DNA of 64,000 nt from Haloprofundus salilacus (GTDB taxonomy: Archaea; Halobacteriota; Halobacteria; Halobacteriales; Haloferacaceae), in assembly GCF_020150815.1 (NCBI RefSeq), contig NZ_CP083723.1, positions 2,170,001 to 2,234,000 of the forward strand, in the 5' to 3' direction. Shown in pieces: positions 26,792 through 35,618 of this stretch. Position 1 is the first letter of the stretch. The number at the start of each line of letters is the position of its first letter. A model generated the notes under the pieces. The model did no database searches, was not told the origin of the DNA, and saw only the letters and a program-made list of their open reading frames with translations. Both the position numbers and the translations under genes were made by a program.

Positions 26792-27229
26792 ATGATCGGC
26801 ATACCCCGACGCGCGCTCGTCGCCGCGGTTCTCGGGACGCTGTTCGCCACCGTCGGCGTCGCGGGCGTCGGCCACTTCTACCTTCGCCGGTGGCGACGCG
26901 GTGTGGCCTGGTTACTGTTCGTTCTCGGTAGCGGCGTCGCGCTCGCCGTCGCACTCGACCCGTCGGTGACGTCGATTTCGCCGTTCGTCGCCGCGCCGGT
27001 GGAGACGGTCGCGTCGGTGGACGTAGAAGCGTCGACTATCTACCCGCCGCTTCTGTTCCTCCTCGGGCTGAGCATCTACGACGCCTGCCGCATCGCCATC
27101 AAACCGGCCGAAGCTGACGACGACGCCGTCGCCTGCCCGGTCTGCGGCTATCCGCTGGATACGGAACTGGAGTTCTGTCACTGGTGCACGTCGGCCATCA
27201 CGTGGTCGGAACCCGACGCCGAACGCTGA
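26792..27229 (+). CDS. Membrane protein with C-terminal zinc ribbon
   Basis: A 145-residue protein. Two or three N-terminal helices (VAAVLGTLFATVGVAGVGHF, then WLLFVLGSGVALAVAL, and PPLLFLLGLSIYD) precede a zinc ribbon with CPVCGYPLD and CHWCTS. It resembles a haloarchaeal DUF7575-type protein, from memory. CTTTATACGG about 25-33 nt before ATG 26792 indicates a leaderless message. Role unknown. Confidence 0.75.
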   Translation: MIGIPRRALVAAVLGTLFATVGVAGVGHFYLRRWRRGVAWLLFVLGSGVALAVALDPSVTSISPFVAAPVETVASVDVEASTIYPPLLFLLGLSIYDACRIAIKPAEADDDAVACPVCGYPLDTELEFCHWCTSAITWSEPDAER

Positions 27230-27241
27230 TTTTCGACCCGT

Positions 27242-28141
27242 TCAGGCTTCGAGAATCTCGTCGTCCTCGATGTCGGGGACGACGAGCGAGCCGTCGAACG
27301 CCGTCACCGCTCGGCCGCCGACGCGGACGGCGTCGCCCACTCGGACGCGAACTCGTCCGGGTCTGTCGACGAACGCCCCTTGCTCGAACTGCATTTCCTC
27401 GGGGAGCGCGTCGAACGCGCCGACGTGCCGGAGGTACGCCCCGCATGCGCCGCTGGCGGTCCCGGTGACGGGGTCCTCGGGGACGCCCGCGCCGGGCGCG
27501 AACATCCGCGCGTGCACCGTCGACTCGGCTGCCAACGTGTCGAAGGTGAACAGGTAGACGCCCGTCGCGTCGTACTCGTCGGCCAGCGCGGCGACGGCAC
27601 TCGTATCGGGTGTCGCGCCGCCCATCGCTTCGAGGAAGTCGACGCCGAGGACGAGAAACGGGAGCCCGGTCGACGCGACGGCCGCCGGGAGATCGTCGGC
27701 GACGGCTCGAAGCGAGTCGACTGGAACGCCGAGCGCGTCGCTCGCGCGGTCGTAGTCGACGTCGACGGGTCGAACGGTCGGTTGCGACTGGGTCATCCAG
27801 ACGACGCCGTCCTCGGTCACCTCGACGTCCAGGTCGCCGACGTTCGTCTCCAGCGTGTGGACACCCGCGTCGAGGACGCCTTCCTCGAACAGGTGCGCGT
27901 GCGCTGCGACAGTGGCGTGGCCGCAGAGGTCGACTTCCTGTGTCGGCGTGAAGTACCGGATGCGGCGGTCGGCGCTCGCCGAGGGATGGAGAAACGCCGT
28001 CTCGCTCACCGACAGTTCGCGGGCGACGGCCTGCATCTGCTCGACCGAGAGACCGTCGGCGTCGGGAACGACGCCGGCGGCGTTGCCCGCGAGCGGTTCG
28101 GTGGTGAACGCGTCGACTAACAGCGCGCGACGAGTGTTCAT
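27242..28141 (-). CDS. PhzF-family epimerase/isomerase
   Basis: A 299-residue protein of the diaminopimelate-epimerase fold. The family marks are AFTTEPLAGNAAGVVPDAD at the start, the catalytic glutamate region LSVSETAFLHP, RYFTPTQEVDLCGHATVA, and the second-half motif EDPVTGTASGACGAYL. PhzF proteins isomerise small metabolites; only the phenazine enzyme is well characterised, and no phenazine genes are nearby. The gene converges with the zinc-ribbon gene, with 12 bp between stops. Confidence 0.92.
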   Translation of the reverse strand: MNTRRALLVDAFTTEPLAGNAAGVVPDADGLSVEQMQAVARELSVSETAFLHPSASADRRIRYFTPTQEVDLCGHATVAAHAHLFEEGVLDAGVHTLETNVGDLDVEVTEDGVVWMTQSQPTVRPVDVDYDRASDALGVPVDSLRAVADDLPAAVASTGLPFLVLGVDFLEAMGGATPDTSAVAALADEYDATGVYLFTFDTLAAESTVHARMFAPGAGVPEDPVTGTASGACGAYLRHVGAFDALPEEMQFEQGAFVDRPGRVRVRVGDAVRVGGRAVTAFDGSLVVPDIEDDEILEA

Positions 28142-28188
28142 GCACTCACCACCGACCGAGGGACAAAGAAAGTATCAATCGGCGAGGC

Positions 28189-29667
28189 TCAGCGGTGGCG
28201 CCGCCGGACCGACAGCCCTGCGATGGCGAGCAGGCAACTCAGCGTCGCTCCGAATCGGGTGCCGGGGAGCAGCGTCGCGAAACTCGCGGACTCCGTCTCG
28301 GTGGTGGTCGTTGTGTCGGAGTCGGTCGGCGTCGCGGTTTCGGTCTGGCTCTCCGTCGCTTCGGCAGTCTGTGTTTCTGTCTGACTCTCCGTCGACTGCG
28401 ACTCCGTCGTCTGCGTCTGCAGGGTCTCGGTCGTTTCCGTCGCCGTCTCCGTCTCTGTGGTGAGTGCGGTCGTCGTACTCGTTTCGGTCGTCGTTTCGGT
28501 TGTCATCTCAGTCGTCGGCGATGAGGTTGCCGTCTCGGTCGTCGTCTGCGTCGACCCACACGCCTCAACGCTCTCGGTGATCGCCGAGGTCTCCTCGTCC
28601 TCGACCGGGACCGACTCGCCCGTGTCGCTCTGCGCCGCCTCGGTGACCACATAGTACTGCTCGCCCTCCGGACCGCTCAGGTCAAGGTCGATGGTCGTCG
28701 ACTCGCCGGGACCGAGTTCGACGTTCCCGCTCATCGACGCTTCCTGCACGGTGTAGCTGTACGTCACCGCGAATTCGTTGGGGTTCGAGACCGTGAGCTG
28801 ACCGCACTGGTTCGAGGCGTCCGTCAGTGGTTCGACCGACGAGGTCGGTGTGCTCGTCTCGGTCGGCGTTTCAGTCGGCGTCGACGTGGTCGTCTCGGAC
28901 GAACCGCACACCTGAACGCTCTCGGTTATCGCCGAGGTCGACTCGTCCTCGACGGGCACCAATTCACCGGTGTCGCTGCGCACTGCCTCGGTGACCACGT
29001 AGTACTGGTCACCCTCCGACCCGCTCAGGTCGAGGTCGATGGTCATCGATTCGCCAGGCCCGAGTTGGACCTGGTCTCCCTCGTTCGTCTCTTGGACGGT
29101 GTAGCTGTAGGTCACCGCGAACTCGTTGGGATTCGAGACAGTGAGCTGACCGCACTGGTTCGAGACGTCCGTCAGCGGTTGCACCGACGGCGGTTCGCTC
29201 GTCGGGGTTTCAGTCGTCTCGACGGGCGAGCTAGTCTCCGTCGGCGTGCTCGTCGTGGTGGTCGCGTCGCCCGCGCTACCGTCGTTACCGCTGTTAGAGT
29301 CGTCGGCGTCGTTCGAGTTCGAATTGGAATCCGAGTTCGAGGAGCTACCAGCGTTGTCGTTCGAGTTACCGGCGTCGCTCTCGTCGGTGGTATTGTCGTC
29401 GCCGTCGCTCGGCGGTGCGTCGGTAGTTGTCGCCGGTGTCGTCGTCGACTCGGCCGTCGAGGTGGGGGTGGTTTCGTTCGTTTCGTTCGTCTCGATTACG
29501 GTTCCGGCAGCGTCGCTGTTCGACTCGTTGGTGGAGTCGTTGGCCGGAGAGAGCGATCCGGCGTCGAACTCCGACGCGAACCCGGAACCGAGGGCTATCG
29601 CACCGAAGGCGACTACGAGGAGCACCAGTAAGGGCACGTACTGTCGTTTCGAACCAGGGTCGGACAT
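28189..29667 (-). CDS. Secreted, surface-anchored Thr/Ser-rich protein with two internal repeats
   Basis: A protein of about 492 residues. It starts with a short basic stretch and a hydrophobic segment (VPLLVLLVVAFGAIALGSGF), followed by EFDAGSLSP. A Ser/Thr/Asn/Asp-rich stalk follows. Two repeats of about 90 residues (about 163-253 and 283-370) share CGQLTVSNPNEFAVTYSYTV, LGPGES, DLDLSG and ITES, with paired cysteines. A second Thr/Glu stalk ends in LLPGTRFGATLSCLLAIAGL and RRRHR, a C-terminal anchor resembling a degenerate PGF-CTERM or a simple tail anchor. It shares its N-terminus with the next gene. Function unknown; likely a cell-surface protein. Confidence 0.75.
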   Translation of the reverse strand: MSDPGSKRQYVPLLVLLVVAFGAIALGSGFASEFDAGSLSPANDSTNESNSDAAGTVIETNETNETTPTSTAESTTTPATTTDAPPSDGDDNTTDESDAGNSNDNAGSSSNSDSNSNSNDADDSNSGNDGSAGDATTTTSTPTETSSPVETTETPTSEPPSVQPLTDVSNQCGQLTVSNPNEFAVTYSYTVQETNEGDQVQLGPGESMTIDLDLSGSEGDQYYVVTEAVRSDTGELVPVEDESTSAITESVQVCGSSETTTSTPTETPTETSTPTSSVEPLTDASNQCGQLTVSNPNEFAVTYSYTVQEASMSGNVELGPGESTTIDLDLSGPEGEQYYVVTEAAQSDTGESVPVEDEETSAITESVEACGSTQTTTETATSSPTTEMTTETTTETSTTTALTTETETATETTETLQTQTTESQSTESQTETQTAEATESQTETATPTDSDTTTTTETESASFATLLPGTRFGATLSCLLAIAGLSVRRRHR

Positions 29668-29838
29668 CGCGTGCGCCAAGGAAAAGAACCGGCTTTGTTA
29701 TGGGCAGCCGATACACCGTTTCGGCGGTATGGGTCGGCATACTCTGCTGTTAGCCCGAGCGTACACCCGACGAAGGACCGGTTCTGCACGGCTGCCGAAC
29801 CTGTTCTGTGCCGCCGTGCGATTCCGGTTCGGTCGGGG

Positions 29839-30477
29839 TCACTCGTGCCGACGCATCGCGAGTGCGCCGGACGCGAACAGACAGAGGAGCATCGGACCGA
29901 GACCAGCCGCGACGGGGACGCTCGCGCCGACGATCGGTGCCGTCCCGACCGTAGCTTCGGTTTCCGTCTCTGTCTGTGTCTCCGTCGGCGTTTGCGTCGC
30001 TGTTTCGGTCGTCGTAGACGTTGGAGCCGGCGTGGCCGTCGGAGTCGACGTTGATGTAGAAGTCGCGGTCAGTGTAGGGGTTGCCGTCGGAGTCGGTGTC
30101 AACGTTGGAGTCGGCGCCGGAGTCGAAGTTGGTGTGGGAGTAGCCGTCGATGTAGGGGTCGCTGTTTGAGTTGGAGTCGGCGTAGCCGTCGGAGTGGAAG
30201 TCGCTGTCGGCGTACCCGTCACGGTTGCTGTGGCCGTTCCCGTCGGCGTCTCAGTCGGTGTCGCAGTCGGCGTCGGCGAAACAGTCGTCTCGGTTGCGTT
30301 AGGAGTCGCCGCTGTCGACGTCGAGTCGTTCACCGGCGTCTCCGGGTCGCCGCCCGGCGAGAGTGTGCCGGCGTCGAACTGAGAGGCGACACCCGCGCCG
30401 ATAACGATCGCGCCGACTCCGAGGACTACCAGCAGAGCGAGCGGTACGTACGGTCGGTCCGAGCCACGATCGACCAT
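29839..30477 (-). CDS. Secreted Thr/Pro-rich stalk protein, paralog of the neighbouring surface protein
   Basis: A 212-residue protein with hydrophobic N-terminal segment PLALLVVLGVGAIVIGAGVA and then SQFDAGTLSP, the same module as the neighbour at 28189. The middle is almost only Thr, Pro, Ala and Ser in TPTxTPT units (about 60-165), a likely O-glycosylated stalk. The C-terminus has VAAGLGPMLLCLFASGALAM then RRHE, a membrane anchor with a basic tail. It lacks the globular repeats of its paralog. I chose ATG 30477 because it places the hydrophobic segment at the start. Confidence 0.7.
   Translation of the reverse strand: MVDRGSDRPYVPLALLVVLGVGAIVIGAGVASQFDAGTLSPGGDPETPVNDSTSTAATPNATETTVSPTPTATPTETPTGTATATVTGTPTATSTPTATPTPTQTATPTSTATPTPTSTPAPTPTLTPTPTATPTLTATSTSTSTPTATPAPTSTTTETATQTPTETQTETETEATVGTAPIVGASVPVAAGLGPMLLCLFASGALAMRRHE
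30005..30300 (-). repeat. Degenerate hexanucleotide repeat encoding Thr-Pro stalk
   Basis: On the plus strand the units read GTCGGAGTCGGC, GTCGGCGTTGGAGTC and similar variants for about 300 bp. They encode T-P/T-A repeats of the stalk protein. Such tracts expand and contract easily. Confidence 0.6.
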
Positions 30478-30681
30478 CAAGGTGACGTCACGGGTGGGGT
30501 GGAGTTCGTTATGCACCGCCATCCAATCGTGCTGCGTCGTTCGGCTGCGATCCGTCGGAGGGTAAGCGGATCGTACTGAGAAAAGAGGTAACAGATCGTC
30601 GGGGCGCCGAACGCTTTTGCTTCGTCGACTCCTACATGTGAATAGAATGATTCGACTAGCGACGCCTGGAGGGGAAAGTCG

Positions 30682-31662
30682 ATGAACATGCTCGTCGACG
30701 GCGAATGGCGGACCGACGCCTACGAATCGACGAACGAGGAGGGGAAGTTCGACCGACAGGAGACGTCGTTCCGCGACCGCATCGAGGATTCGGACGATGC
30801 CGAGTTCCCGATCGAGGCGGGTCGGTACCACCTCTACATCTGTCGGGCTTGCCCGTGGGCGCACCGGGCGGCGATGACGCGCGCACTGTTGGGTCTCGAA
30901 CACGCGATTACGTTCTCGCTGACCGAGCCGGTGCGCATCAACGACGGCTGGGAGTTCTCAGAGCGGTTTCCGGACCCGCTGTACGACGAACCGTACCTCC
31001 GGGATATCTACGTTCGCGCGGACAACGACTACACCGGACGCGTGACGGTGCCGGTTCTCTGGGACAAAGAGAAAGAGACCATCGTCAACAACGAGTCCGC
31101 CGAGATAATGCGGATGCTCGACACGGAGTTCGGCCGCCTCGCCGAGCGCGACGTAGACCTCTGCCCCGAGGGCTACCGCGACGAGGTCGACCGACTCATC
31201 GAGGAGATATACGAATCCGTCAACAACGGGGTCTACCGCGCGGGGTTCGCCGACACGCAGGCCGCGTACGACGAGGCGGTCGGCGACCTGTTCGACGCGC
31301 TCGACCGCTGGGAGGCGGTGTTGAACGACCAGCGCTACCTCGCGGGCGACGTGCTCACCGAAGCCGACCTCGCGATGTTCGCGACGCTCGTCCGTTTCGA
31401 CCACGTCTACCACACCCACTTCAAATGTAACCGCCGGGCGATTCACGAGTATCCGAACCTCTGGAACTACACGAAGGAACTGTACCAGTTGCCCGGAATC
31501 GCCGACACGGTGAACCTCGAACAGATCACCGAACACTACTACCGAAGTCACGGCGACGTGAACCCGAAGCGCTTGGTCCCCACCGGCCCAGACATCGACT
31601 TCTCGGAACCGCACGACCGCGACCGACTCCCCGGCGGTCCGCCCGCGGCGCTCTTTGAATAG
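30682..31662 (+). CDS. Xi-class glutathione S-transferase-like protein (glutathionyl-hydroquinone reductase family)
   Basis: A 326-residue protein. A thioredoxin-fold N-terminal part contains the Xi-class active site CPWAHR with C57, and the motif VPVLWDKEKETIVNNESAEI. The helical C-terminal part contains YLAGDVLTEADLAMFATLVR and YPNLWNYTKELYQ. The length matches EcYqjG/Ecm4-type enzymes, which reduce glutathionyl conjugates through the active cysteine. Haloarchaea generally use gamma-glutamylcysteine instead of glutathione, so that thiol is the probable partner. The ATG at 30682 is preceded within 25-40 nt by AT-rich sequence. Confidence 0.9.
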   Translation: MNMLVDGEWRTDAYESTNEEGKFDRQETSFRDRIEDSDDAEFPIEAGRYHLYICRACPWAHRAAMTRALLGLEHAITFSLTEPVRINDGWEFSERFPDPLYDEPYLRDIYVRADNDYTGRVTVPVLWDKEKETIVNNESAEIMRMLDTEFGRLAERDVDLCPEGYRDEVDRLIEEIYESVNNGVYRAGFADTQAAYDEAVGDLFDALDRWEAVLNDQRYLAGDVLTEADLAMFATLVRFDHVYHTHFKCNRRAIHEYPNLWNYTKELYQLPGIADTVNLEQITEHYYRSHGDVNPKRLVPTGPDIDFSEPHDRDRLPGGPPAALFE

Positions 31663-31760
31663 TTCGGACGACTCTCTCGTTTTGGAGACAGACAGCCTCG
31701 GACGAACGTCCCCCGAAGCCTTTCGACGCTCCGTACTGACTCCTTACGGGGCGAACATAC

Positions 31761-32693
31761 GTGACGACTACACTACAGCGAACGAGAAAGGAAGTACAGC
31801 AGGCCGTTCTGACGATGGTCGAAGAACGAAGCGCCGAATCGACGTCGGCCGAGACTGACCAGTTCGACGTCTGGCGACTGATTCGAGTGCTCGCCGACGA
31901 GGGCGCCGAAGCGCCCCGCGAGCGGCAAGCGGTGAAACGAACGGTCGCGCTCGGACTCGTCGCAATCGGCGTGCTGCGACGGCTGTCCGTAGATAACCCG
32001 GTAGAGCGGCTGCGAAGCGCGGCGATGGCGGACGAACCCGAACCGGAACCCGCGTCTTCGTCGTCGAAGGGACGGTCGGTCCTCGGACGCGCCCTCCAGC
32101 TAACGGTAGCCACCGCGGTACTCGTCGGCGTCGCGTACGCCGTCCGCAAGCGTCGCGGCTCCGGCGAGGAGCGCGAACCCGACGAGACCGAACGCGATAT
32201 CACCGACACGTCGGTCGCCGAGGAGGACGTCATGGGGACGGACGCTGTGGACAAGACGGACGCCGCGGACGAGTCAGACGTCGACGAGATGGTCGAAGCC
32301 GTCGAGGACGAGGAAGGCGAGGTACCGCCCGAACCGGGCGAGACCGTCGTCGAAGACGACATCGTCGACGCGGTGACCGAATCCGAGGAGGATCCGGACG
32401 AAAACGTCGACACTGACGCAGAGGAGGCGGACGAGGCAGACGACGATGAGACGAGCGAAGTAGGCGACGTGGAGACGACCGAGGCGGGCGAAGTGAGTGG
32501 CGAGGAGATGACTGAGACGGGCGAAGTAGGTAGCGACGCGGGCGACGAGGAGACGAAAGAGGAGTCCGTGGCTGACGACGGTGCGGACGCAGACGCGTCC
32601 ACGGATGACGCCGACGGGTCAGGCGAGGGCGAGTCGCCGCTCGAAGCCGAGGACGAGAACGAGGAAGCGACGAACGAGTCGCCCGGCCAGTAA
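31761..32693 (+). CDS. Membrane protein with long acidic C-terminal tail
   Basis: A 310-residue protein. Residues 1-65 are mixed and include QQAVLTMVEERSAESTS. A weakly hydrophobic helix lies near 70-80 and a clear helix near 112-128 (LTVATAVLVGVAYAV followed by RKRR). The last 180 residues are almost only Glu, Asp, Ser, Thr and Gly, and appear disordered. Even by haloarchaeal standards the tail is extreme. No family recognised. The start is GTG 31761. It precedes the cytochrome b-molybdopterin fusion by 54 nt on the same strand. Confidence 0.65.
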   Translation: MTTTLQRTRKEVQQAVLTMVEERSAESTSAETDQFDVWRLIRVLADEGAEAPRERQAVKRTVALGLVAIGVLRRLSVDNPVERLRSAAMADEPEPEPASSSSKGRSVLGRALQLTVATAVLVGVAYAVRKRRGSGEEREPDETERDITDTSVAEEDVMGTDAVDKTDAADESDVDEMVEAVEDEEGEVPPEPGETVVEDDIVDAVTESEEDPDENVDTDAEEADEADDDETSEVGDVETTEAGEVSGEEMTETGEVGSDAGDEETKEESVADDGADADASTDDADGSGEGESPLEAEDENEEATNESPGQ

Positions 32694-32747
32694 CACCGCG
32701 TCACGCCCGACGACGCGCTCTTGTAGCCGCCGTTCCTTCTAGCGGAC

Positions 32748-33824
32748 GTGTCTCCGAGCGGCGCGACTAGGCGGCTCGTCTCCCGAATCGAGCCGCGGCC
32801 ACGTCTCGTCGACTGGTCCATCTTCGCGCTCGTTCTCTTCGAGGTCGCGTCCGGCCTTTTGAGTTTCACCGTCGGGACGCCCGACGGCGCGTGGCTGTTC
32901 TGGCTGCACGCTGTCGCGGGACTGACGCTCGTCGCGCTCGTCGGCTCCAAACTGTACCGCGTCCGCTACCGGGTGACGAACCGGCGCCTGTGGAACCACG
33001 CGACCGGCCTGTCGCTGCTCCTGACGGTTCTCGCGCTGGCAGCCCTCGGAACAGGTATCGCGTGGGTGCTGGGCGCGGACGCGGACGTGCTGCTGTGGAA
33101 CCTGCTGAACGTTCACGTCTTCTTCGGCTTACTGCTCGTCCCTGTCGTCTTGCTCCACCTCCGGACGCATTTTCGTCCGCCGCAGAGGGTCGACTTCGCA
33201 GAGCGCCGCGCCGCGCTCCAGTACGCAGGCCTATTTGTCGGCGGCGCGGTGCTGTTTCGCGCCCAGGAGACGACGAACCGACTACTCGGTACGGCGGGCG
33301 TCGAGCGCCGCTTCACGGGGTCGAAACCCGTCGAGGGGTCGTCGTTTCCGGTGACGAGTTGGGTCGCCGACGACCCCGACCCGGTCGATGCCGAAGCGTG
33401 GACGCTGTCGGTCGGCGGCCGCGTCGAGGAGGCGCTCGAACTCGGCTACGACGAGGTAACGGTCGACGCCGAACTCGAAGCGTTGCTGGACTGCACGAGC
33501 GGCTGGTACACCGTCCAGAACTGGCGCGGCGTCCGCGTCGGCGACGTACTCGACGCCGCGGGCGTCCTTGACGACGCCCACTACGTCCGGTTCGTCTCCG
33601 TCACCGGCTACCGCTGGAGTCTCCCCGTCGAGGAGGCACGCGATGCGCTGTTGGCGACGCACATCTGCGACGAGCCGCTCTCGCACGGCCACGGCGCACC
33701 GATGCGACTCGTCGCGCCGGGCCGCCGCGGGTTCCAGTGGGTGAAGTGGGTCGACGAGGTGTCCGTCCGCCGCCGCGGGGACCCGGCGCAGTGGCTCGTC
33801 ACGCTGATAAGCGGCTTCGACTAA
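32748..33824 (+). CDS. Cytochrome b-like membrane domain fused to a sulfite-oxidase-type molybdopterin domain
   Basis: A 358-residue fusion. Residues about 22-170 form four or five membrane helices with histidines H54, H84, H123 and H137 at positions suited to bind haems (WLFWLHAVAG, LLNVHVFFG). Residues about 195-358 are an oxidoreductase molybdopterin-binding domain with the molybdenum-ligand cysteine C249 in DCTSGWYTVQNWRGV, then SVTGYRWSLP and a C-terminal GFQWVKWVDEV. It looks like a one-chain version of the MsrP/MsrQ or YedY/YedZ pair. No Tat signal is visible; the membrane part may fix the location. Substrate unknown. Start GTG 32748. Confidence 0.82.
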   Translation: MSPSGATRRLVSRIEPRPRLVDWSIFALVLFEVASGLLSFTVGTPDGAWLFWLHAVAGLTLVALVGSKLYRVRYRVTNRRLWNHATGLSLLLTVLALAALGTGIAWVLGADADVLLWNLLNVHVFFGLLLVPVVLLHLRTHFRPPQRVDFAERRAALQYAGLFVGGAVLFRAQETTNRLLGTAGVERRFTGSKPVEGSSFPVTSWVADDPDPVDAEAWTLSVGGRVEEALELGYDEVTVDAELEALLDCTSGWYTVQNWRGVRVGDVLDAAGVLDDAHYVRFVSVTGYRWSLPVEEARDALLATHICDEPLSHGHGAPMRLVAPGRRGFQWVKWVDEVSVRRRGDPAQWLVTLISGFD

Positions 33825-33834
33825 CTCGCCCGCT

Positions 33835-34725
33835 TCAGTCGGCGGTCGACTCCGACGACTCCGCCGTCTCCCCGGACCAGCGCGTGTCGAGGTACGTCTC
33901 GAACGACCTGAACTCGACGTCGTACCGGTCGCGGACGGCGTCGAGGTCGACCTCGTAACCGCCGCCGTTGACGAACGCGAAGAGGGCGACGTGCTCCTCG
34001 GGGAGTTCCTCGCGGGCGACGTCCATCGGCGTCTGGACGCCCGTCACGTCGTGGCCGAGCGCCTCCGCGAACGCCGTCGCGAGGTCGTCGAGCGTGTACG
34101 AGTCGGCGGCGAGTTCGAGGGTTTCATCGACGAACGAGTCGGGGTCGGCGAGCACGCGAGCGACCATCGCTCCGACGTCGTCGACGTGGACCAGGTAGAG
34201 GGGTGCGTCGTCGTCCAGCGGCAGCGTGAGCGTTCCGGACTCGATGCCGCGTCGGTGCTCCTCGAACCACTGCATGAGAAACGCCGGACGGACCACCGTC
34301 CAAGGCAGTTCCAACTCGCTGACGCGCCGTTCGACGGCGGAGACGGCCTCGAACTTCGGGACGTCGGTTCCGTCACCGGCGGCAGCGGCGCTCGCGTACA
34401 CGAACTGCGACAGGTCGGTTCGTTCGGCGGCGTCGACGAGCGCGCCCCCCGCTGTTTCGAGAGCCTCCGCGTCGCTGTCACCCACGTCGGCCGTAAGAAA
34501 GACGGCGTCAACGTCGTCGACGGCAGTCGCGAGCGAGTCCGCGTCGAGGGAGTCCGCCTCGACGAGCGTCGCACCCCCTCGAGAGAGCGCGTCCTCGGCG
34601 TCGTCGTTCAGCGTATCCGTCAGTGCTCGAACTTCGAACGAACCGAACTCTCCCGAGCAAAGCTGTTCGACGACGGTCTTCCCGAGTCGTCCACTCGCGT
34701 TCGCGACGAGGACCCGACGAGTCAT
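33835..34725 (-). CDS. NmrA-like/atypical SDR NAD(P)-binding protein
   Basis: A 296-residue atypical short-chain dehydrogenase. The glycine motif VLVANASGRLGKTVV at the start binds NAD(P). The motif FVYASAAAAGDG replaces the usual catalytic Ser-Tyr-Lys set. The segment LPWTVVRPAFLMQWFEEH and the loop LVHVDDVGAMVARVLAD are typical of the NmrA/QOR2 group, which often act as redox sensors or quinone reductases. I chose ATG 34725 because it precedes TRRVLVANASG directly. The role is not predictable. Confidence 0.82.
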   Translation of the reverse strand: MTRRVLVANASGRLGKTVVEQLCSGEFGSFEVRALTDTLNDDAEDALSRGGATLVEADSLDADSLATAVDDVDAVFLTADVGDSDAEALETAGGALVDAAERTDLSQFVYASAAAAGDGTDVPKFEAVSAVERRVSELELPWTVVRPAFLMQWFEEHRRGIESGTLTLPLDDDAPLYLVHVDDVGAMVARVLADPDSFVDETLELAADSYTLDDLATAFAEALGHDVTGVQTPMDVAREELPEEHVALFAFVNGGGYEVDLDAVRDRYDVEFRSFETYLDTRWSGETAESSESTAD

Positions 34726-34846
34726 GGGCCGCCGTATGCGATGGGGGTTGATAAGCGGCACTACCCGCAGTCGCACCTGTCGGTCGCGGCGCTCTCTCGC
34801 GCCGGTGAGATGCGGAGACGGACCGGCGTCGAAGGAGTTGCGACGG

Positions 34847-35584
34847 CTACGTGCCGCTCCGAATCGCCTCTTCGGCAGCTTCCAGCGCCGCCTTCGCCTC
34901 GAATACGGCGACGATAGCTTCCAGTTCCTCCCGGGACTTGCCCCGCAACTCGCGGGCGTGACGGGTGACGTTCGGCACCGCGCGGACGATGTTGTCGATT
35001 ATCGGGACGGTGGCGGTCTGTGCGGACCGCGACATCGGGTTCAGGTCGACGACGAGTTCGACTTTCCCCATCGCCGCGAGCGCCTCCGCCCTGTCGCCGT
35101 CCTCCAGCGGAACGAGCACCACGTCGGCGTCGCCGATGCCGTCGGCGTCAACTTTGGCGCGTTCGTGCGAGAGACCAGGGATGCGGCCGTCGGCGGACAA
35201 CCCCTTCACCTCGCTCGCGCCGTGTTCGCGCAGGTGGTCGGCGATGGCCCGCATCCGCTCGTCGGTCCGGTTGAACAGGTTCACTTCGAGGTCCGCGCCG
35301 ACGACATTGGCGAGTTCGACGAGTTCGCCCGGACAGAGCGCGGCGACGTTACCGTTTATCGACAGCACGGGGTGCTCCGCGAGAAGGAGATACGCCGCCG
35401 CGGCGCGCTCGGCGGCGTCAGCGCTCTCGGTCGTTCGTTCGCCGAGGAGGTAGTCGAACGCCTCGCCGCGTCCCTGCGCGATGAGTCCCTGTCTGCTGGT
35501 GATACCCTTCTCGACCCCCTCCTCGATGCGATGTCGTGTCAGCAGCGACTCGTATCGAGGGTGGTCCTCGGGAATCTCGGTCAT
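34847..35584 (-). CDS. 4-phosphopantoate--beta-alanine ligase (archaeal phosphopantothenate synthetase)
   Basis: A 245-residue member of the archaeal PPS family (formerly DUF137), which joins 4-phosphopantoate and beta-alanine with ATP in CoA synthesis. It starts MTEIPEDHPRYESLLTRHRI and has the conserved GITSRQGLIAQGRGEAFDYL, SINGNVAALCPGEL, NLFNRT and the nucleotide-binding DLNPMSRSAQTATVPIIDNI. The pantoate kinase gene, which makes its substrate, lies 34 nt upstream on the same strand, so the two form an operon. MfnA at 10071 would supply beta-alanine. Confidence 0.93.
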   Translation of the reverse strand: MTEIPEDHPRYESLLTRHRIEEGVEKGITSRQGLIAQGRGEAFDYLLGERTTESADAAERAAAAYLLLAEHPVLSINGNVAALCPGELVELANVVGADLEVNLFNRTDERMRAIADHLREHGASEVKGLSADGRIPGLSHERAKVDADGIGDADVVLVPLEDGDRAEALAAMGKVELVVDLNPMSRSAQTATVPIIDNIVRAVPNVTRHARELRGKSREELEAIVAVFEAKAALEAAEEAIRSGT

Positions 35585-35618
35585 ACCGGCGATTGACGGG
35601 GGATGGTAAAAACCGGTG

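Noticed and set aside
30005-30300. Low-complexity DNA as a CRISPR or mobile repeat
   Set aside because: It is the coding sequence of a Thr-Pro stalk in a clear open reading frame.
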